DNA of 64,000 bases from Jaenimonas drosophilae (GCA_030849065.1 JASAON010001661.1:124001-188000), one strand, 5' to 3'. Shown: positions 49,018 through 58,923, numbered from the stretch's first letter. The notes: generated from the sequence alone by a model not told the origin. Made by a program: numbers and translations.

Positions 49018-50628
49018 CTACATCGTCCAGTGCTCCATGATGGGCTCGGAGGGGGTGCGCGTGTGCGATTGCACAAAATCGCCGTAGGGTGGCCACTTGG
49101 CCGGATCAACGGCGTGCATCGGCACGCCACGCCACGCCTCGGGCAGCGGAATGAAGATGCTGCTGCATAGTTGGCCCTCCTGCGCAAGGTCTGCGAGACG
49201 CTGGCTCACCCCACGACCCTCCTTCACCCCATCAAGCAAGGACGTGATGATGTAATACACGTTGATCAAGGCCGCGTCACGAGCATCCACCACCCCCTGA
49301 AAGTCTCGAATCAAGACGGAGTTGCCAGGAAACAACTTGCAACAGCTCGCGGCGTTGTCCACGATCACCACACGCTCGACATCTCGTCCAAGAAGATGCA
49401 AGTTTTTGGTGTGCGTAGGCTCCGTAAACCACGAGCTGTGGCGCGGAATGATGGAATCGAAGATACAATCATCTGCATCCAGCTGCCGCGCCACCGTCGT
49501 GGCCGTTTCCTGGGTGGAGGCGGTCCACAAGACCATCTCCAACTCGGGAATACTTCGCAACGCGTGCAACATATGGATGCAGTAGGGGCGTACAATGGCA
49601 TCACTGCGATCACCCTTGATGGCACGACGGTTATTGACGAGGGTCTCGTCAAGGTCCAGCACCACCGTCAGCAAAGGACGCACCGCACGTGAGCTCAGTG
49701 ATGGGAGTAGGAAGCCACCACCTCCTGTGGTTGTTGTTGTTGTGGCGGTGGCAGTGGTGGTGGTGGTGCGTGGTGTTGCCAACACAGAAGTGCTGAATGG
49801 GCCAAGAGGAGATGAAGTGGCTGGAGAAGCGGATGGATCATAACTCTGGGCCGAGCGCGGAGTGCGCGTGGTGTAGCGCTGCAACACACTCGTGGCCGCA
49901 GCGCTGGCAGAGCGGGTGTGCGGCATCTGTGTGTTGCTGTTGCTGCTGCGTACTTCGGCGAAGGTGCGTCGAGAGGTTGTGGGGCGTCGGGGTGCGGGGG
50001 AGCGAGTGAAGAGGTTCCGTGCAATGCGATCATCCACCACCTCCACGTCCTCCTCCACACGTCGCGCATGATGCGTCGAGTAGGCCGTGGATGGTGTGCG
50101 TTCATCTGTGCGCGTCCGGCTTCCGGTGGATGGGGTGAGGCCGTTGCGGGCGACGCTGGTGGACCACTCACGTTGAGATGACTTAGAAATACTGCCAAAC
50201 ACCGCACTCATGTGCTGCGACCGGCGCATCCCCGACGTCGCGGGTGTCTTTGGTGCCTCCCAGTGTTCTTCTCCATCGGCTGGAGCACATGCACGATCAA
50301 CATCAACTACATCAATCGATGATGATGATGGTGCTGCCACCACGGGAGGCGTGGCCGGAGACCCAATCGTGAAACGTGGAGAAGATGTTGTTGTTGCACG
50401 GCTCCGCTCCTCCTCGTGCGCGCGCGAGAGGCTGCGAAGACGGCGTTCCCACAAGTGCTTGATGCCACCGCAATAGGGGCGTTGCGCAACATCTGTGGCA
50501 TCTCGATGATGATGTTGCTGTTGAGATAAATGCGTGGATGTTGCGGGTGCCGACGAGGCGGAACGACGCGTTGTGAGACCTCCGCCACTGTTGGGGCTGA
50601 GGTGCCGGCGTGGGAGTCCACTGTACAT
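49018..50628 (-). CDS. FCP1/SCP-family (NIF) haloacid-dehalogenase phosphatase
   Basis: A 536-residue protein from the ATG complementing 50626-50628; the longer frame begins at TTG. The first 300 residues are low complexity (Ser/Thr/Arg/His/Pro). From about 310 there is a complete FCP1-homology catalytic domain: VVLDLDETLVNN carries the DxDxT nucleophile motif, VLWTASTQETA is motif II, and VIVDNAASCC is motif III with the conserved acidic residue. The NIF fold continues through IRDFQG to LINVYYIITSLL. The domain lacks a BRCT, so it is closer to SCP/CTDSPL or Dullard-type than to FCP1. Serine/threonine phosphatase activity is expected. In trypanosomatids such enzymes are multiple and the target is unknown. 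The basic, Ser-rich N-terminus is probably regulatory. Confidence 0.85.
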   Translation of the reverse strand: MYSGLPRRHLSPNSGGGLTTRRSASSAPATSTHLSQQQHHHRDATDVAQRPYCGGIKHLWERRLRSLSRAHEEERSRATTTSSPRFTIGSPATPPVVAAPSSSSIDVVDVDRACAPADGEEHWEAPKTPATSGMRRSQHMSAVFGSISKSSQREWSTSVARNGLTPSTGSRTRTDERTPSTAYSTHHARRVEEDVEVVDDRIARNLFTRSPAPRRPTTSRRTFAEVRSSNSNTQMPHTRSASAAATSVLQRYTTRTPRSAQSYDPSASPATSSPLGPFSTSVLATPRTTTTTATATTTTTTGGGGFLLPSLSSRAVRPLLTVVLDLDETLVNNRRAIKGDRSDAIVRPYCIHMLHALRSIPELEMVLWTASTQETATTVARQLDADDCIFDSIIPRHSSWFTEPTHTKNLHLLGRDVERVVIVDNAASCCKLFPGNSVLIRDFQGVVDARDAALINVYYIITSLLDGVKEGRGVSQRLADLAQEGQLCSSIFIPLPEAWRGVPMHAVDPAKWPPYGDFVQSHTRTPSEPIMEHWTM

Positions 50629-51811
50629 GTGCCAAAGATGCGGCAAATGTGGGGGAAGGAGAAAGTTGTGTGTGTGTGTGTGTGTGTGTTATCTAGGAAT
50701 CGAGAAGAAAAAAGATGAAGAACTCTGTGTAGAGGTGAAGCTGCGCGCACGAACACCTCCGACGCTGTCTATGTACACCGCGAGTGAGCCAACCAAAAAA
50801 AAACACAAAAATCTACACGAAATTTGGCAACAATGGATGGTCAACGGTGATGGGGGATGAGGTGGTGGTGGTGGTGGTGGTGGTGGTGTGGAGGTGAGCG
50901 GAGGGAGGTGCGCTGCTCGCTTCGTGTTTAGTCAGAACAACAACAGCAACACAGAGAAAAGAAAAAACAACTACAGCAGACGTACAGAGAGGGGAGGAGG
51001 ATAGAGCAGAGTAACGGGGTAATGAAGCAGCATGAGTAGCATGTGTGTATGTGGCACAGACGGAGGAGGTGGAGGACGAGTTCTGCACCACCCATCCGTA
51101 GAAAATTGTTGTTTTGTGGTTCATCAAAAACTGCATAGACATCACCGTCCAGATGAACTCTCACGTCCTCACTCATCCGATTCCGTCGCACACCACAACA
51201 TCATGCATCAACACCAACATTAAATGGAATTGATGGGCGTGAAAGTGATGGAGTAGCCGAGGAGGAGGAGGAGGAGGAAGCATGAGAGACATGGTGGCGG
51301 CAACACCATCTTCACCCTACATCGGCTCTAAACAACAAAAAGGAAACGTTATTACGAGTCCATGGCTGCGGATGACCTGCATCACCGCAGGTATCCGCCA
51401 CACAGGCGCACACAAACTCACCCCAACAGGCACAAGACACCAACTGTGCAATCCTTGATTCCAGGATTCATTGTGCTGGTAGTTGGGGGGTGTGGTGCGT
51501 GTGTGGATTCTTATGTACATGGAAGAAGCGGGGTGCAACAACTACATGGCCTTTGGTTAACATTCAGCCCCGCACTCACCTGATCCTCTGACGCCACAGG
51601 AGATCATCATCATGAAGTGGCGTTGATGAAGGTTGGAGGAGAGAGTGATCGAGGGGGTCGAGAGAATGTTTGGCGTGAGTGGTTGGTTGAGCCTTCACTC
51701 ACGTTCTATGGATTGAGGAGAGAAGCTGTACGAAGACATGAAGGATGATCATAATGATCCATGAAATGAATCATCATCATCATCACAATCACAATCAGGT
51801 CATCATCATCC
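50629..51811. other. Intergenic region, about 1.2 kb
   Basis: TG run (50668-50690), GGT run (50859-50888), GAG run (51260-51278) and ATC/CAT runs near 51770-51810. No gene supported; minus frames up to about 110 codons only. Confidence 0.5.
50693..50722 (-). promoter_or_regulatory. Predicted trans-splice acceptor for the FCP1-like gene
   Basis: Minus-strand TTCTTCATCTTTTTTCTTCT, then CGATTCCTAG, with AG at 50694-50693, 65 bases before the ATG. Confidence 0.55.
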
Positions 51812-53818
51812 TTACAAGTTCGAAAGCAGCGCGCGATCCTTGAGCGTGATCTCCACGAGGCGGCTGAGCTTATCCTGCTCGAGCTTCTGCAGCGCCGCTG
51901 CATCGTCGGGCTCACCCTTGGCAGGCTTCGTGATGCGGCGGAGGTTGGGGCTGAGCTTGAGCGTCAGGACTGTTCCTCGGGTATCGCCCACCAACACAAT
52001 CGGGTCTACGCGGCTGAAGACGACGTGGGTCAGCTTGGCATTCTTCACCACGGTTTGCACACAGAGTGGCTCCGTCTTGTTGACGGAGAGATCAAAGACA
52101 CAGACCTTGCCGTTGGAGGTAACTGCGGCAAAGACGGTTGAGCTGTAGGGCGACCAGGCAAAGTCACCGACGGAGTCACCGAGGTCGAAGGTGATGAGCG
52201 GGGTGGTGGAGGTCTTCAGCCACAACTTCAAGGTCCAGTCAGCGGAGCAGGTGGCGAAGATGTCGGGGTGGAACGGGTTCCAGCGGGCGGTGTATACGGC
52301 CATGCTGTGGCCGGCATAGCGCTCCACGCACTGGCCGTGGTAACTAGAGGTGCAGAGCATCACGCTGCCTTCCTGGGTTCCCACAACGACCTTATCATGT
52401 GTGGGGGAGTAGTCAAGGCACATGCCGCCGAGTTGGTTCAGCACCATTGCCTCCGGGTCGCTCGTGATGAGGCCGGTATTGAGGGTGATGATGTCCTTGG
52501 AGGAGAGCTCCTTGTTGCTGAGTACCCAGTTGGTGATGCGGCCATCTGTACTGATGGAGTTGAAGGAGAGCTCCGTCGTGCTGCTGCGCCAGTAAATGCC
52601 CCACACAGGGTCCATGTGTTTGCCGGTGCGGATCGTGGACTGGTAGAGCGGCCGCAGGCGCTTCTCGGACTTCACGCGGAGATCAAAGACACAAACAGAG
52701 CCGTCGTAGAGGCCGCAGGCTAAGAGAGACTCCTCCACGGGGTGGAAGGCCAGGCAGAGCACACCGCTATCGGTGTAGAAGCTGAACTCAGGATGGGCAG
52801 GCAAGGAGATGCCACCCACCGCAGGCACGGCATTCTTCAAGGTGAAGCAGTGAATGCTACCCTTGGTGGGCTTCTGGAAGTCATAGCTGCCGTAGCTCAC
52901 GGCGAAGAAGTCGTTGTAGCGTGAGTTCAGTGCGATGCACGTCACCGCACGCTTTTTGGACTTCTCAATGAAGAATTGCCACAAGGGCAGCAGTGTGCCA
53001 TCATCCTTGTAGAGATCGCTCTGGTCCTCCCAGTACTTGAAGTCATCCACAATATCAAAGCAGTCGTTCTGGTTGACCATGCGCTCCATCACCTTCAGTG
53101 CACTGCGGTAGCTGTCAGAGCCCAAGACATCCTCCGAGGTCCTGGGGCCGGTGTTGGTTTCATCCCGGATGGCGGCGTTGTTGGCTGCGGCCACAATCGT
53201 GCCATCATCTTCCTTACCCGCACGGTGTGCCGCCGCGGCGCGCTTCTGTGCAGCAGCCGCCTTCTCCGCCTGTTCTCGCTCCTCCTCATAGGCGTCGTAG
53301 ATATCCCAGGCGGTTGCCATGCCACCAAAGGTGATGGCCGGCGGGGGGTCCGTGAGAACGGTGTGCTCGCGCATGGGGTTATTCATTGTCTGGCTTCCTC
53401 GATCACTGTAGTTAAACTGGTTCTTGAGGATCTTGGTTGACACGCCGCTATCCACCAAGTCGGGGTTGAGCTCCGCCTCTGCCGCGGCATGAACCTCACG
53501 CTGACGCCGGGCACGGTCCTCCTCCTGCTGCACCGCCTCTGCGCAATCGCGTCGGAGGTTGGCGCCATCGAGGCTCAGATGCATCGCTGTGTTGCCCACG
53601 CTGGGGAAGAAGCGGTACACGCGTGCCTCCTTGCGGTAGTCAAAGTATACTGGCGTAGACATCACGTTGGGGTCGCTGGCCTTGAGGATGCGCTCAATGA
53701 CGTCCTCCTCCTCCGGCTGGGCATCTTCACCACGGTGCAGCCCTTCCTTGGATGGCGAGGCCATTGGGCTCGCCTTGTGAGAGTTCTCCAAGGTGGAGTG
53801 TCGTGGACTGCCGCTCAT
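51812..53818 (-). CDS. DNAI1: Axonemal dynein intermediate chain 1 (outer arm, WD-repeat)
   Basis: A 668-residue protein. The diagnostic family motif, LKNQFNYSDRGSQT, lies at about 131-144. Upstream is the VYFDYRKEARVYRFFPSVGN-type region of DNAI1/IC78 (ODA9). An Ala/Glu/Arg coiled stretch (about 170-205) and a low-complexity linker follow. From about 270 there are WD40 repeats: VLCLAFHP, LLACGLYDGSVCVFDL, DKVVVGTQEGSVML, IFATCSADWTLKLW and VFAAVTSNGKVCVFDL. They form one propeller that binds the dynein heavy chains; the N-terminus binds the light-chain block. It implies a motile flagellum with outer dynein arms. Length is close to that of other DNAI1 proteins (about 700). Confidence 0.93.
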   Translation of the reverse strand: MSGSPRHSTLENSHKASPMASPSKEGLHRGEDAQPEEEDVIERILKASDPNVMSTPVYFDYRKEARVYRFFPSVGNTAMHLSLDGANLRRDCAEAVQQEEDRARRQREVHAAAEAELNPDLVDSGVSTKILKNQFNYSDRGSQTMNNPMREHTVLTDPPPAITFGGMATAWDIYDAYEEEREQAEKAAAAQKRAAAAHRAGKEDDGTIVAAANNAAIRDETNTGPRTSEDVLGSDSYRSALKVMERMVNQNDCFDIVDDFKYWEDQSDLYKDDGTLLPLWQFFIEKSKKRAVTCIALNSRYNDFFAVSYGSYDFQKPTKGSIHCFTLKNAVPAVGGISLPAHPEFSFYTDSGVLCLAFHPVEESLLACGLYDGSVCVFDLRVKSEKRLRPLYQSTIRTGKHMDPVWGIYWRSSTTELSFNSISTDGRITNWVLSNKELSSKDIITLNTGLITSDPEAMVLNQLGGMCLDYSPTHDKVVVGTQEGSVMLCTSSYHGQCVERYAGHSMAVYTARWNPFHPDIFATCSADWTLKLWLKTSTTPLITFDLGDSVGDFAWSPYSSTVFAAVTSNGKVCVFDLSVNKTEPLCVQTVVKNAKLTHVVFSRVDPIVLVGDTRGTVLTLKLSPNLRRITKPAKGEPDDAAALQKLEQDKLSRLVEITLKDRALLSNL

Positions 53819-54183
53819 GGTCTTCTACGTCAAGCACAAACAGGGGCGTTGATGACGTAAACGGTAGTCTCTTCTCTAGTCACTTCGTGTATGTTGGTGC
53901 TGTGAAATTGAGCGTCAATAACAGCAACCACAACAAATGAAATGGGTGCAGATGAGCCGAGGAAGACAGGTTGGCTCAACAGAAATTCAGCACAATCGTG
54001 GCGTACGTCGATCGAGTTGCGGTGCGGCCGAAGGATATCTTGGCAGATCAACCGACTTCTACAAACTACAAAACAACAATTAAGTAATAGAAAGGGAAAA
54101 GACTGCATCACCTTCACGCAACATGAGGGTACACATTTGTACCACTATCAACGCAGCAACTGTCATGCACCCAGTTGCACTCA
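53819..54183. other. Intergenic region upstream of DNAI1
   Basis: 5'UTR and spacer. Candidate acceptors: CTTTTCCCTTTCTATTAC (about 54078-54096) with AG near 54064, or TTTCATTTGTTGTGG (about 53928-53944) with AG near 53899. No gene. Confidence 0.5.
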
Positions 54184-54656
54184 CACAAATCCACCTGTGT
54201 GCCAAGGGGCAGCATTCCCCCAGCAAAAGAAGAGAACACATTGAAATCAGCAACCATGGCAACACGCACATGGTGAAGCTCACTCCAACACAGAATCCAT
54301 GATTCGCAGCAGTCTATGACGCACATGGGGGAGATCATCTCCTCCCCATGCACAAAGAGATTCAGAATAAGGGGCGGGCAGCACATGATGGCCACTCGCA
54401 GAAATAAGTCGTCAACCTCACAACTACTTGTCCATCATAAAAGACAACAGTGTGAAGTTCTTGTGTATGGCATCACGTCCATGAACGCAATTCTGTATTA
54501 CGTCTTGTGTGTGGTCATACACACAACAAGGAGATGATGGTGGAGAAGCTGCAAAGGTGCTGCAGCCCAGTATCCAACGCACGTCAACCTTCGCTTCCAC
54601 ATCCACCAATCAAAGAAGACGTTGGCCTCGACGGTCATACCGCCGACATCTGTAGG
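54184..54656. repeat. Direct repeat copy A, about 473 bp
   Basis: Matches 58081-58555 over its whole length with only about eight differences seen by eye, one being a single-base indel. No long frame. It starts sharply at CACAAATCCACCTGTGTGCC and fades at the right into a degenerate array. Confidence 0.9.
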
Positions 54657-54659
54657 AAA

Positions 54660-55560
54660 AAACAAAGAGAAGGACAACCACTCACGCAGCTCCAACCACC
54701 TCCATCAGGAACCCCCACAGCCGTAGGAGTAGCGGAGATGATTCAACAACCCTACGCACAGTTGCATCATCCAGCGTCACAAGCAATGCAATTGATGGTG
54801 GAAAGGACGGAAATAGTCGCATCAGCATTTGTACTCTGCCCAACACAGCCCCTACATCCAGCGTCACCCATAGCGCCAAAGATAGAAACAAGAGAAAAGG
54901 TAGAAGTGCAATGAGCACTGCTCCATTCACCTGCATCATTAACCTTGAAGCCCGTAGGAGTATTGAAACAGGTACAAAAATCGTACGCACGGTTGCGTAA
55001 TTGAACATCGGCAAAACAGAAGAATACTGACGTGGAAGGGGCGGAAGAAAATCTGACAACACAGTTTCCCTATCCAACGTCAGCAACAGCAGCAAAGATA
55101 GGAGTGCGAGGCAAGGTAGACGATTCATGAACTCACGTCCATACATCTGTATCACGAACCGCAAAATGTGAATCAGTACAACAAGAGCTGCAGACATTAT
55201 CTTCAGCACAGTTTCGTCATCCACATTCAACGTCAGAAACAGCAGCACAAAAAAAAGCAAGAAACATGGTAGATGTGTCATTTTCACAGCTTCTGAATAA
55301 CCAACAAAAACCTTGGAGTAGGAACAAAGACGAAAAATCATGAACACAATTACACCCTCCAGAAGAATCAGGAACAACAACAACAACAACAACAACACTG
55401 CGGAAAAGCAAAGAAGACTCATTGGTAACTACTTAGCATCAGACACAGTATCAGAACACAGCACCACCCTCCTGGATCAGGAACTACAAAAACAACTAGT
55501 GAAAACGAAGAAGACTCATTGATAACCACTCAGCATCAGGCACAGCAACAAACATCACAG
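54660..55560. repeat. Degenerate tandem-repeat array
   Basis: Related motifs recur with irregular spacing. CATCCAGCGTCA/TATCCAACGTCAGCAACAGCAG/CATTCAACGTCAGAAACAGCAG appear near 54770, 54845, 55065 and 55220. GAAGACTCATTGRTAACYACT occurs at 55412 and again 96 bases later at 55508. ATCAGGAAC recurs at 54704, 55367 and 55475. The beginning of the array resembles sequence to the right of copy B (58560-58800). Confidence 0.65.
54682..55422 (-). CDS. Possible hydrophobic repeat protein
   Basis: An ATG-initiated frame of 246 codons within the degenerate array. It is unusually hydrophobic, with five to six Leu/Val/Phe segments long enough to span membranes. A recurrent unit of the form LPxLLxLSLLLLxTLDxETVL is visible near residues 52-72, 101-122, 177-195 and 210-230, alternating with LLRxxRLxMQVxG-like segments. 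This periodicity mirrors the DNA repeats, so the openness may be a by-product of in-frame repeat expansion in CA/CAG-rich DNA. It lies between the pseudophosphatase stop and repeat A without a clear splice tract. If real it would be a polytopic membrane protein of unknown role. Family not recognised. Confidence 0.35.
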   Translation of the reverse strand: MSLLCFSAVLLLLLLLFLILLEGVIVFMIFRLCSYSKVFVGYSEAVKMTHLPCFLLFFVLLFLTLNVDDETVLKIMSAALVVLIHILRFVIQMYGREFMNRLPCLALLSLLLLLTLDRETVLSDFLPPLPRQYSSVLPMFNYATVRTIFVPVSILLRASRLMMQVNGAVLIALLPFLLFLSLALWVTLDVGAVLGRVQMLMRLFPSFPPSIALLVTLDDATVRRVVESSPLLLRLWGFLMEVVGAA

Positions 55561-55576
55561 CCACAGTCGAGACCAA

Positions 55577-57811
55577 CTATCCAATGCCAATGGAGTCTTG
55601 GTTCTTCCGGCTGTGGCGCTTCGTCGGGCTCACGTTGCGCTCCTCACGATTGCGCAACGTCAGTGAGTCATCGAAGAGGAAGTCCACGTCGGAGGAGCTT
55701 CTGCTGCTGCCGCTCTCCACGAGCCACGGACGCAAGATGGGAACGATGGAGGTCCATTGAAACACGCGCACCTCAGTCGCAAGCAACAGACATGCTGTGG
55801 AGATGGCACGTGTTGGGGTTGATTCCTCATCGTTGCTCGGAGCACAACACGTGATGTGTACCGCAACCACACCCGGTGCCTCCCGCGTCTCAGCAGGACG
55901 ACGTTGCGCATCCACGCGAACACCAACAAGATCTCCGCCCAACAGATGCATCTCCTCCTCCACAGATGCAGCAGGCTGACGTCCACGCTGAAACTTCCCC
56001 CACACAATGGAGTAGGCAAACGCACGTCGTCGCTCGGCCGGCGGCATCAAATCAGGATTGCAGGCCGCTCGGAGTCCATCAAACTGAAAGGGGTGCAGCG
56101 CACCAACACAACGGTACAGCTGTGCCAGAAGCTCAGCGCCATCCTCCTCATCCTCTTCCTCATCCTCATCCATGGCAACGCCACCACGATCTTTGATGAG
56201 GGCGGTGCTTCCCCGGTGACGCAGCTTCAGCCACGACGGCGGGAGCCAGCCAGCAGAAGCAGCAAAGGGCTGATCATCCACCACAGCAGCGAGAGGAAGC
56301 TCCACCAACACCTCATTCATCTCCTCCCACATCACATCCCCACGCTCTGCAGCATTAGCACCAAACAGCGACCCGCAGAAGTAGGTGCACTGCTCCTTCA
56401 GACACAAGTCATTGAAGAAGGGCTCATTGCCGTTCTCGGCGGCGTCCTCCTGCGAGCCACGAACGAGATGCACCGCATCCGGCATCCACACAGCCAAGGC
56501 AAAGAGCATCATCACAACTTCCACCCCACACGGGCCCTCATCCACGTGGTTCCCCAACACCAGAAGGCGGAGGGTGTTGGTGGCCGAGCTGACACGCGCA
56601 CGGATCTCCTCCCCACGACGTGCCGTCTCTACCAACACTTGCCACAGCTCACTAAATCTCCCGTGAAGGTTGCCGCAACACAACAACGGTGTCTGGAGAT
56701 GCAGGACGGCAGGCCTCAGGCATCCGGAGCTCCTCAACGCACGCACGTGGGCATGGAGATGGTGTAGCAGCAGCTCCTTCGTGGCGTTGGACATGGGCGT
56801 GAAGAAGGCAGAAGATTTGCTCCCGCAATACGTGGCAGGAAGTGGTTCATGATCCACGAGCGCAGCGTGGCGGTAGTGGCGTCGCAGCACCTCAATCGTT
56901 TCGAGGGCAGATACGTGGAGAGGATGGGTAGGCATCTGTGGCAGTTGAAGCGGCTCTTCGCCGCCTACACGAATGGCACGCACCAAGTCCATCAAGCGTG
57001 TTTCGTTGTTCTGGTAGCACAACTCCTCTTCTGAAGATGAATCAGCCTTCATGCCAACATCATCCACAACAACAGCAGGGGCACACAAACTAGGACACTG
57101 GGGGCCCTCAGCAGCATCCGTATCCGCATCTATTCCATCACTCGAGTACAAGGAGCCACCACCTTCTGACGTGGTGGCAGCACGCAATGCACGCATGTAC
57201 TTGTGAAAAGATGCTACGCTCATATCCTCAACATTCATCGATTTAAGGTTCGCCGTTCTCAGCCGTCTGCCTCCAGAAGCAGTCTTGTTGCCCCACTTCG
57301 TGGATGCGTGATGGCGTCGCAGGTAAGGGCCACGACGGCCTTCACCTTGAGCACGACGTGCCGGTGTGCGCCACTGTGGCGGCCACACAAGGGTGGCCAA
57401 GGCGGACGCTGTGGAGTCCTTCAGGGATGATGTCTGCACCATCCAGAGGATGCGGTGTTGGCCGGTGCCAACCTCCAGCGTGTATCCGTCGTGGAGTGCA
57501 ACAGACGCACCACGGCGCAGAATGGGGCGGCCATTTACCCTAACAATGGGGTGCATCACCCACACACGAATGCGGAGGACGTGCGGCTTGCCGAGGTGCA
57601 TACACACAGTGGCCACTGTCGGGGGCAACGTACAGAAACGACGGTTCAACGGGTACGTCAGTGCTACGTTGGTGTTGGGTGCTGGCAGGAAGTCGCTCAG
57701 CTGCACGCTGCTGGTGCGGCCATAGCCAATATACACAGTTTGGCTCGGAACTATCACCGCCACTTCCCGTCCAGCTTCTGCAACACCTCCAGCACAGCGT
57801 GAAGGAGTCAT
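55577..57811 (-). CDS. FHA domain fused to a PPP-family pseudophosphatase
   Basis: A 744-residue protein. Residues about 15-130 fit an FHA fold: YIGYGRTSSVQL in place of the GR-x-S phosphothreonine loop, IVRVNGRPI, and LHDGYTLEVG. Residues about 340-700 follow the PPP phosphatase order, but the metal sites are replaced. GDxHG becomes GNLHG (380-384), GDxVDRG becomes GNHVDEG (420-426), GNHE becomes GSQE (452-455), and the HGG of the later loop (LPLAAVVDDQPFAASAGW, about 505-522) has no His. Structural parts such as LVLG, CGVEVVMMLFAL and YSIVWG remain. Acidic inserts lie near 548-557. A phosphopeptide-binding pseudophosphatase is the best reading. The frame is intact, so loss of catalysis is not simple gene decay. 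The 5' module is duplicated at the neighbouring gene. Confidence 0.8.
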   Translation of the reverse strand: MTPSRCAGGVAEAGREVAVIVPSQTVYIGYGRTSSVQLSDFLPAPNTNVALTYPLNRRFCTLPPTVATVCMHLGKPHVLRIRVWVMHPIVRVNGRPILRRGASVALHDGYTLEVGTGQHRILWMVQTSSLKDSTASALATLVWPPQWRTPARRAQGEGRRGPYLRRHHASTKWGNKTASGGRRLRTANLKSMNVEDMSVASFHKYMRALRAATTSEGGGSLYSSDGIDADTDAAEGPQCPSLCAPAVVVDDVGMKADSSSEEELCYQNNETRLMDLVRAIRVGGEEPLQLPQMPTHPLHVSALETIEVLRRHYRHAALVDHEPLPATYCGSKSSAFFTPMSNATKELLLHHLHAHVRALRSSGCLRPAVLHLQTPLLCCGNLHGRFSELWQVLVETARRGEEIRARVSSATNTLRLLVLGNHVDEGPCGVEVVMMLFALAVWMPDAVHLVRGSQEDAAENGNEPFFNDLCLKEQCTYFCGSLFGANAAERGDVMWEEMNEVLVELPLAAVVDDQPFAASAGWLPPSWLKLRHRGSTALIKDRGGVAMDEDEEEDEEDGAELLAQLYRCVGALHPFQFDGLRAACNPDLMPPAERRRAFAYSIVWGKFQRGRQPAASVEEEMHLLGGDLVGVRVDAQRRPAETREAPGVVAVHITCCAPSNDEESTPTRAISTACLLLATEVRVFQWTSIVPILRPWLVESGSSRSSSDVDFLFDDSLTLRNREERNVSPTKRHSRKNQDSIGIG

Positions 57812-57856
57812 GGCAAGTCAACGACAACAGCAGTAGCAGTACAAAGGTATGTATGT

Positions 57857-58050
57857 GTGTTTTGTTTGTGTCTGGTATTCAGTGAGTGTGGTCTCTCAGA
57901 AGGAGAGTTGTTGCTGATGAATGAGTACGATGGGTGTGGTTCTTATCTGATTATCTGATTGAGCTTTTCTGGTGCGTAGCGTGGTGTTGTGGATTGTAAT
58001 ATCTTCAACTACATACATCAGCACAACAAACGAGAAGAAAAGAGGAGTTG
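57857..58050. repeat. Shared 5' module (copy 2), upstream of the pseudophosphatase gene
   Basis: Corresponds to 60029-60236. Shared blocks include TCTGGTATTCAG-GAGTGTGG, TCTCAGAAGGAGAGTT, GCTGATGAATGAGTA, TGATTGAGCTTT and GAGCACAACAAACGA-type sequence. On the minus strand it includes TCCTCTTTTCTTCTCG and a later TTGAAG, a plausible acceptor (AG near 58003). Confidence 0.85.
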
Positions 58051-58080
58051 TGAGTCGTCATCAGTCATCATCATCACCCG

Positions 58081-58555
58081 CACAAATCCACCTGTGTGCC
58101 AAGGGGGCAGCATTCCCCCAACAAAAGAAGAGAACACATTGAAATCAATAACCATGGCAACACGCACATGGTGAAGCTCACTCCAACACAGAATCCATGA
58201 TTCGCAGCAGTCTATGACGCACATGGGGGAGATCATCTCCTCCCCATGCACAAAGAGATTCAGAATAAGGGGCGGGCAGCACATGATGGCCACTCGCAGA
58301 AATAAGTCATCAACCTCACCACTACTTGTCCATCATAAAAGACAACAGTGTGAAGTTCTTGTGTATGGCATCACGTCCATGAACGCAATTCTGTATTACG
58401 TCTTGTGTGTGGTCATACACACAACAAGGAGATGATGGTGGAGAAGCTGCAAAGGTGCTGCAGCCCAGTATCCAACGCACGTCAACCTTCGCTTCCACGT
58501 CCACCAATCAAAGAAGACGTTGGCCTCGACGGTCATACCGCCGACATGTGTAGGG
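58081..58555. repeat. Direct repeat copy B, about 475 bp
   Basis: Second copy of 54184-54656, in the same orientation, 3.9 kb away. It lies 30 bases from the shared 5' module, so one spacer holds both duplicated elements. Confidence 0.9.
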
Positions 58556-58923
58556 GGGAAAAAAAAAGAGAAGAACCACCACTCCAACAGTTTCATCAGC
58601 CTGCATCAGGAACACAGAAACAACATTGGAATGGCAGACAAGAAGATGATTCATCAGTGTAGTTGCGCCATCCCACATAAGCAGCGGCAACAAATAAAGA
58701 TGCGAGAATCTACGTAGAAGTGTATTCTCTCTCACGCAGTATCACCCTCCTGCATGACAAGCACCAAAACACGTAGAAGAAGGGAAACTAAGAATTGTCA
58801 CGAACGTCGTCAGACAATCTGAAAGGAGCAACATTAACAGAGTGGGAAACAAGAACAAGAAGAAGAATGATTCACACAGAAACATCTTCTAACATCATGA
58901 GTGCCACGAGGCATCGGGTTCAA

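Larger units (their letters stand above)
57812..58923. other. Intergenic region composed mostly of duplicated DNA
   Basis: From left to right: the pseudophosphatase 5'UTR, shared module copy 2, repeat B, then 58556-58923, which resembles a shorter, decayed version of the array right of repeat A (ATCAGGAAC, ATGATTCATCAG, AGTATCACCCTCCTG). Frames in repeat B (up to 91 codons) match those in repeat A but show no gene features. Confidence 0.6.

Noticed and set aside
54184..54656. Repeat A/B as a transposon or retroelement copy
   Set aside because: No reverse transcriptase or transposase frame, no terminal inverted repeats, no poly-A tail and no target-site duplication seen.
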